Source: Bolinopsis microptera | Taxonomy: Eukaryota > Ctenophora > Tentaculata > Lobata > Bolinopsidae | Assembly (NCBI RefSeq): GCF_026151205.1 | Contig: NC_087076.1 | Coordinates: 10,206,902 to 10,270,901 of the forward strand | Reading direction: 5' to 3' | DNA length: 64,000 nt | Part shown: one piece after another, positions 59,801 through 64,000 of the stretch | Numbering within the stretch: position 1 is the first letter of the stretch | How the letters are laid out: every line of letters begins with the position of its first letter | Notes under the pieces: generated by a model | Told to the model about the DNA's origin: nothing | Seen by the model: the letters and a program-made list of their open reading frames with translations, nothing else | Database searches by the model: none | Made by a program: the position numbers and the translations under genes

Positions 59801-59875
59801 AAGCCGACTAACTGTCTTGGTATGAAGTGTGGCACCCCGGATACCTCCACTGATATCCCTCTGCACCATTTGTAA
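59801..59875 (+). CDS. Candidate last exon A of the main gene (24 residues)
   Basis: A pyrimidine-rich acceptor 'tcctggaactgtattcag' ends at 59800. The frame in phase 0 encodes KPTNCLGMKCGTPDTSTDIP and LHHL, then TAA at 59873. With exons 33053-59670 this would give a protein of about 678 residues. An internal donor-like CTTG|GTATGA after 59819 would leave phase 1 and could splice to the phase-1 exon at 60590 instead, making this exon only 19 nt. Which form is used cannot be told from sequence. Confidence 0.5.
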   Translation, partial: KPTNCLGMKCGTPDTSTDIPLHHL

Positions 59876-60127
59876 CGAGCACGATCACTTGCACTTCCAT
59901 ATCCTGTGTTGCAATTAGATTTGACAAATGAAATTACCGTCCCCACCATTTGTCCAGCTCATGTTTCTCTCTACCAACTGGTACGTGTATATTCCAGGTA
60001 CACTTCACCTGTCAAGGATATAGTTTCCTGGTTTAAGGGAGAGCTATAACTAATCCCAGAGAGAGACTAGAGAGAGAGAGAGAACTAATCCCATTACCAA
60101 ACCATCATTGTTAGTAAACACAGTCAG

Positions 60128-60358
60128 CATGCTAGATTGAGCCATGATGACACGGAGAGAGACTCCTGCTCAGAATTAGTATTATCTCACCCAGCTCCAG
60201 CAGGGTACCCCACAACGAACACTAAAGGGTACCAGGAGCCCTGCAGCAATTCATTATCCTACCCGTTTTACAGCTACTCAAACCCAATCTTATCATCGTT
60301 TAACATGGTCTCTCCGGCAAAGAAGAATACAGCACCAATTATCAAACAGGAGCCCTGA
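60128..60358 (+). CDS. Candidate alternative last exon B, ending PIIKQEP
   Basis: The frame is open from an acceptor 'cacagtcag' ending at 60127 (phase 0) to the TGA at 60356, 76 codons. It encodes HARLSHDDTERDSCSELVL, a Pro/Ser/Tyr-rich middle with YPFYSYSNP, and the C-terminus KNTAPIIKQEP. Composition is clearly protein-like and richer in GC than the flanks. IKQE fits the SUMO-acceptor consensus (hydrophobic-K-x-E). Phase 0 allows direct joining to exon 59563-59670 (...ENLTR-HARL...). A phase-2 start from the AG ending at 60123 is also possible. The acceptor is weak in pyrimidines. This could also be the last exon of an unrelated transcript. Confidence 0.52.
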   Translation, partial: HARLSHDDTERDSCSELVLSHPAPAGYPTTNTKGYQEPCSNSLSYPFYSYSNPILSSFNMVSPAKKNTAPIIKQEP

Positions 60359-60589
60359 ACTTAACTGGGATCATTCATTTTAGAGGAATTTTAATCTGGA
60401 AAACATTTCTCTGTTGCCGGGGGTGCTAGAATGCTATGAATAGGTTCTGCGGAGATAATGACCGACACCGTCTACCTGTGCAGCTCATCTCTCCCAAATA
60501 ATTTATATATGATTTATTATGTAGAGCTCGACCCTTATCATGTATCATATTATACGTGTGATAACCACGTTTCTATATAATATTATCAG

Positions 60590-60688
60590 GAATGTTGCAC
60601 ACCACCACGGACCAACACGTTTATTATTCGCAGGCTAGAACTGACATGGAGGTGGACGAGTCCCGGAAATCAAGCTACTCCACTGAAG
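60590..60688 (+). CDS. Candidate exon, phase 1-1, motif SRKSSYSTE
   Basis: The acceptor 'atattatcag' ends at 60589 and a consensus donor CTGAAG|GTAAGA follows 60688. The 99-nt exon encodes (G)MLHTTTDQHVYYSQARTDME then VDESRKSSYSTE. Ending in phase 1, it can join the phase-1 acceptor at 61119. It can be reached from a donor after 59819 (phase 1). The motif SRKSSYSTE is close to HESSYSTDS in the His-rich exon at 62535, a possible sign of relationship between the two loci. The gene assignment is inferred. Confidence 0.55.
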
Positions 60689-61118
60689 GTAAGATTCGGT
60701 TACCTGCCCGGCCACGATCACGGTCTAACCAGGTAACGGCACGTCGTGTGCCATTGTTTACCAGCGTAGTGATAAGCTCACGGTTTTTATTTTGTTCTTC
60801 CGTTACAAAATATGTTCATTGTTCTGTTATTACGCGTCTCCTCAAATGTGTGTTAAAAGTATTTTATCTATACTTGTACAGACGCCATGTCATGTCTTCT
60901 CAGTACTTACTTGTACTTTACTTGAGAGTGGGAAGTGTTTGTTCCGAGTTGTTGGAGTAGACTGCATAACGTGTTGGTATGTCAACTCTCCGCGGTTCAA
61001 AGTACGAGACACACTCAGTGTACCTATTCCGACTGGTTGTACTTTAGTAGCGTCTTTACTAGTAGCAGCTTTACAAGTACTACTTTAGTAGCGTCTTCTT
61101 GTTTTATCCACTTTGTAG

Positions 61119-61288
61119 AAATAGCTCCAGCTTCAAGACACCGGCTAACCGGTTCTTCTTGGCTCTGTCTTCGTTTCTTTTGTCTTGATTGTCAGGCAAG
61201 TGAATTCCAAGGCAGCGTAGCAATTCACTTCACCAGATATTTGGGTAGATATAAATTTCCGGTCGATTTCTACAACCTAAATGTCTAG
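61119..61288 (+). CDS. Candidate last exon C
   Basis: A strong acceptor (pyrimidine run then 'ctttgtag' ending at 61118) opens a phase-1 frame of 55 codons plus TAG at 61286. It encodes IAPASRHRLTGSSW, a Cys/Phe-rich stretch, then ASEFQGSVAIHFTRYLGRYK and FPVDFYNLNV. A second acceptor 'cttgattgtcag' ends at 61195 within it (phase 0). The Cys/Phe stretch overlaps that pyrimidine tract, so part of it may be intronic. A poly(A) signal AATAAA lies at 61784. Openness at this length is common by chance, so support is only moderate. Confidence 0.33.
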
Positions 61289-61783
61289 TACACTATGTAC
61301 TGACTACTGAACACTATATACACTGAACACCACTGTTGATACATAAGATTATTGATGAGATGCTTGTCTATCTACTTCAGTTGGAGTCATCATCTTTACT
61401 GTAATCCAATCAACTAAACACTCGCCACCACCAGCTTAGTCAGTATAACATGTCGTCATGTGTTGTAGCGTCTACAGTGGATTTGTTGCTTACATAATAT
61501 AATACTAATGTCGTACTGTGTGGTGCCTTATACTGTATAGTATACGTAATACCTTGTTATACGTAATTATAAGTTATGTTTAAAACTTAAGTTATTTAGC
61601 AGTATGTTATATCGGTTAAATAACAAATAACGACGTAGCTTCTGTTTAGCGGATGACACCCGGTAATTAGGATCTAGGGAAGCGCTATCAAATCTGTAAT
61701 TTGCAAAACAACCTTTGATTAGAGATTACTATAGGCCGGTTCCTTTGCACTTCCCGTGATCGTATGTGACCGCATTGCATAAT

Positions 61784-61789
61784 AATAAA
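61784..61789 (+). promoter_or_regulatory. Possible poly(A) signal for the main gene
   Basis: AATAAA lies about 500 bases after the stop of last exon C and before the promoter of the His-rich gene. I saw no AATAAA between 59876 and 61783, so the alternative last exons may share this site. Confidence 0.3.
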
Positions 61790-62353
61790 ACATTACTCTA
61801 ACATACGTTCCTTACGTTAATTAAATTTGATCCAGCATAATTAATAGTTTCTCTTGCCCGGCTTAAAACATCGTTTTTACTTCGTGTTTTACTGTAAAGT
61901 ATTCGTAGACTTGACAGGCCATGGCAGGGCAGATTCTTTCGTGTACAAATCGTATAACTTGTTAATGCACGTATAGCTGTATAAGGTAGAAGAATTACTG
62001 AGAAAATCAGATTCAGATGCCTGTATAATTGATCCGCCTTATTTTGTACCATATACTGAGATATGTAAGGTATTTATATTTTGTGTCATCACTGTTTCAC
62101 AGCTTGTATTCCCTGTGCGGATATTAGGACCATAATTTAAGTATCAAAGTAACTTTGGCCTACTGTTGGTAGATCCCTTGAAATAGTTTAGCATTCCGTT
62201 GAATTCAGATTATATTGAGCTGCCATATAATTATACTTGTCCAAGCACTATAAGTATTATTACTTTATTCGGGTAGTATTTACCATTTTTTGACAGATTG
62301 TGTGGCCCTGTGTAGCCCATCCGTCCTTTGTTATTATATGTAGATTCATCTTT

Positions 62354-62360
62354 TATAAAA
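62354..62360 (+). promoter_or_regulatory. TATA box of the His-rich gene
   Basis: TATAAAA lies 175-181 bases upstream of the ATG at 62535. A start site about 30 bases downstream would give a 5' leader of roughly 150 nt with no acceptor-like AG close to the ATG. This supports 62535-63753 as a true first exon rather than an internal one. Confidence 0.5.
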
Positions 62361-62534
62361 GAGTGAACGGAGTTTTTATCTAATTATCATAGAACTTGCT
62401 GAGTTCTCCCAATTACTCAAATCTTGTTTATAGTGTTCGTTAATCAGGTTTGCAAACAAGTTCACATCATGATCTATATATTTTCGACTCATTGTCATTG
62501 ATCCATTTCTTCGCTTTCCGTACTGTTCGTTTGT

Positions 62535-63753
62535 ATGACCGTTCGTATGAATCCAGTCCAGAGAGTGATCCACCGAAGTAGGTCTTTGAGCCACTTGATT
62601 TCTGAGAACTATAACCAAGATGACAGTGAAGAGAGTTCTATGAATTCACAGAAGGATCAGACTTACGAATTGGCCTATGAAAGTATAATCTCAGCTCTTG
62701 ATCATGGCCATAAGGATCCGCTAGAGTTTTGTGAGGATCAAATCCACAAATTTGCCCATAAAAGTGGAACCTCAGGCCATGATCATAGTCATAAGAATTG
62801 CTCTACCGTTCGTCTGAATCCAGTCAAGAGAGTGATCTCCCGAAGTAGGTCTTTCAGCCACTTGATTTCTAGAAAATCACCTAAAGATGTTAGCCACGAG
62901 AGTTCTTATTCTACGGATTCCTTGAAGGATCAGCCATACCGACTGACCTTTAAAAGTGAAATCTTAGCCCTTGATCATAGTCAAGAGAATTGTTCGACCG
63001 TTCGTATGAATCCAGTCAAGAGAGTGATCCGCCGAACTAGGTCTTTGAGCCACTTGATTTCTGGGAATTCTTTGGATTCCTGGAAGAATAAGACTTACGA
63101 GTTGACCTATGAAGGTGATATTTCGACCAATGATCATGATCCTAGCCATAAGGATCCACTGGAGTTTTGTAAGGATCATATCCACGAAGTGACCCATAAA
63201 ATTGGAGTCCCAGCCCATGATCATAGCCATGGGAACCCACTGCAGTTTTGTAAGGATCAAATCCATAAATTTACCCATAAAAGTGGAGTCTCAGCCCATG
63301 ACCACAACCATAAGGATCCACTGGAGTTTGGTAAGGATCATACCTACGAAGTAGCTGGTCATAAAAGTGTCTTAGCCAATGATCATAATCATGAGAATCC
63401 ATTTCATTTTATAAAGGATCGGATCCATAAATTTACTCATAAAAATACAAGTGGAGGCTCAGTCCATAGTCACAGTCATGAGAATCCACTACAGTTTTGT
63501 AAGGATCAGATCCACAAACTAACTCACAAAAGTGGAGTCTCAGCCCATGATCCTAGCCATGAGTATTCTTTGGATTTCGACGACGATCAGATTCATAGAC
63601 TAACCTATAGACCTCGAATTCATAGCCATCCGAGTACGGACCCATTGGGCCACATGCCTTACCACGGATCCTACGGAAGCTTAGTGAGATCGAAAAAGAC
63701 CACACCGATGAGTCCAATTATTGAGGGGCTTGACTTGGACTTCCCTGACTTTG
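62535..63753 (+). CDS. First coding exon of a His-rich repeat protein (partial gene)
   Basis: The frame is open for 406 codons from the ATG at 62535 to a strong donor CTTTG|GTAAGT, leaving phase 1; the TGA after the donor is intronic. A stop at 62499 and no AG between it and the ATG argue for a true translation start. Three Arg/Ser modules of the type TVRMNPVKRVI-RxRSLSHLIS lie at residues 2-23, 91-112 and 155-176. A His/Cys/Asp module (HSHKDPLEFCKDQIHKFTHK type, 28-30 residues) occurs once near 58-83 and about six times in tandem from 203 to 360. The tail has YGSLVRSKKTTPMSPIIE and an acidic end. No known family is recognised. Clustered HDHSH motifs suggest metal binding (inference), and RSRSLSHL fits CaMK/AMPK-type phosphosites. 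The remaining exons lie beyond the window. Confidence 0.9.
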
Positions 63754-64000
63754 GTAAGTGAACAGATTAGACATAAACTATTTGTTTGTTCAACTATTTG
63801 TGATTTATAGAATTTAAAAAGCTTGCTTATTATCATCAAATTTTTTGCAAATTTCACACCTATTTTTTGTTGTGCGAAAGTGTCCTGTTGCTTGCAATAG
63901 CTCCTACAAATTACCAGACCCGCACGGCCGGGCACCATTGACCATTAAAAGTTTAGGAATATTCTTGGACAATTATCAAAATTACATCGTCAACTCTTTA

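Noticed and set aside
60650-60688. CREB-type kinase-inducible domain from SRKSSYSTE
   Set aside because: The required flanking helix motif is absent and only a generic phosphosite remains.
62376-63278. Minus-strand frames of 80 and 104 codons
   Set aside because: They are shadows of the His-rich exon and its promoter region.

Overview
The window looks like nuclear DNA of an invertebrate animal. It is AT-rich, its genes are split by GT-AG introns, coding islands sit in long non-coding stretches, and there are many microsatellites, minisatellites and terminal-inverted-repeat elements. I cannot place the phylum and recognise no named gene, so no gene symbols are given. I saw no bacterial or viral gene set, rRNA, CRISPR array or convincing tRNA.

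Layout. Positions 1-6300 are dominated by inverted-repeat elements: nested palindromes near 533-857, a GC-rich palindrome at 1834-2095, and a foldback element of about 1.9 kb at 3819-5707 with a 43-bp hairpin inside. A possible regulatory cluster (TATA, RFX X-box, STAT-like site, CRE) lies at 6889-7178. From 8 to 31 kb there are only small candidate exons, several ending in stop codons, set among minisatellites (42 bp at 10725, 35 bp at 18590), simple repeats and a MITE-like element at 22269-23078.

The best-supported locus is a plus-strand gene from about 31.6 or 33.0 kb to 59.9-61.3 kb. Its exons join with agreeing splice phases: 31606-31656, 33033-33306 (MGNKKSRQ start, a predicted N-myristoylation signal), 49620-50941 (440 codons), 51152-51228, 51461-51547, 58116-58229 and 59563-59670. 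It then has a choice of last exons (59801-59875, 60128-60358, or 60590-60688 plus 61119-61288). The product is a largely disordered, acidic and serine-rich protein with many basophilic-kinase motifs. A second candidate N-terminus (exon 46904-46937) could splice into the same acceptor.

A second plus-strand gene starts near 62.4 kb, with a TATA box at 62354 and a first coding exon at 62535-63753. It encodes a histidine-rich protein built from three copies of an arginine/serine module (RVI-R-RS-SHLIS) and about six copies of a 28-30 residue His/Cys/Asp module. The gene continues past the right edge. Both genes carry recurrent R-x-x-S-x-x-x-L type phosphosite motifs, suggesting (inference) that they are substrates or scaffolds for the same kind of kinase.

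Weaker candidates, including antisense open frames at 54.3-55.0 kb inside a large intron, are listed with low confidence. An open frame of 60-120 codons is expected by chance in a window this size, so those calls rest on splice sites, phase and amino-acid composition.
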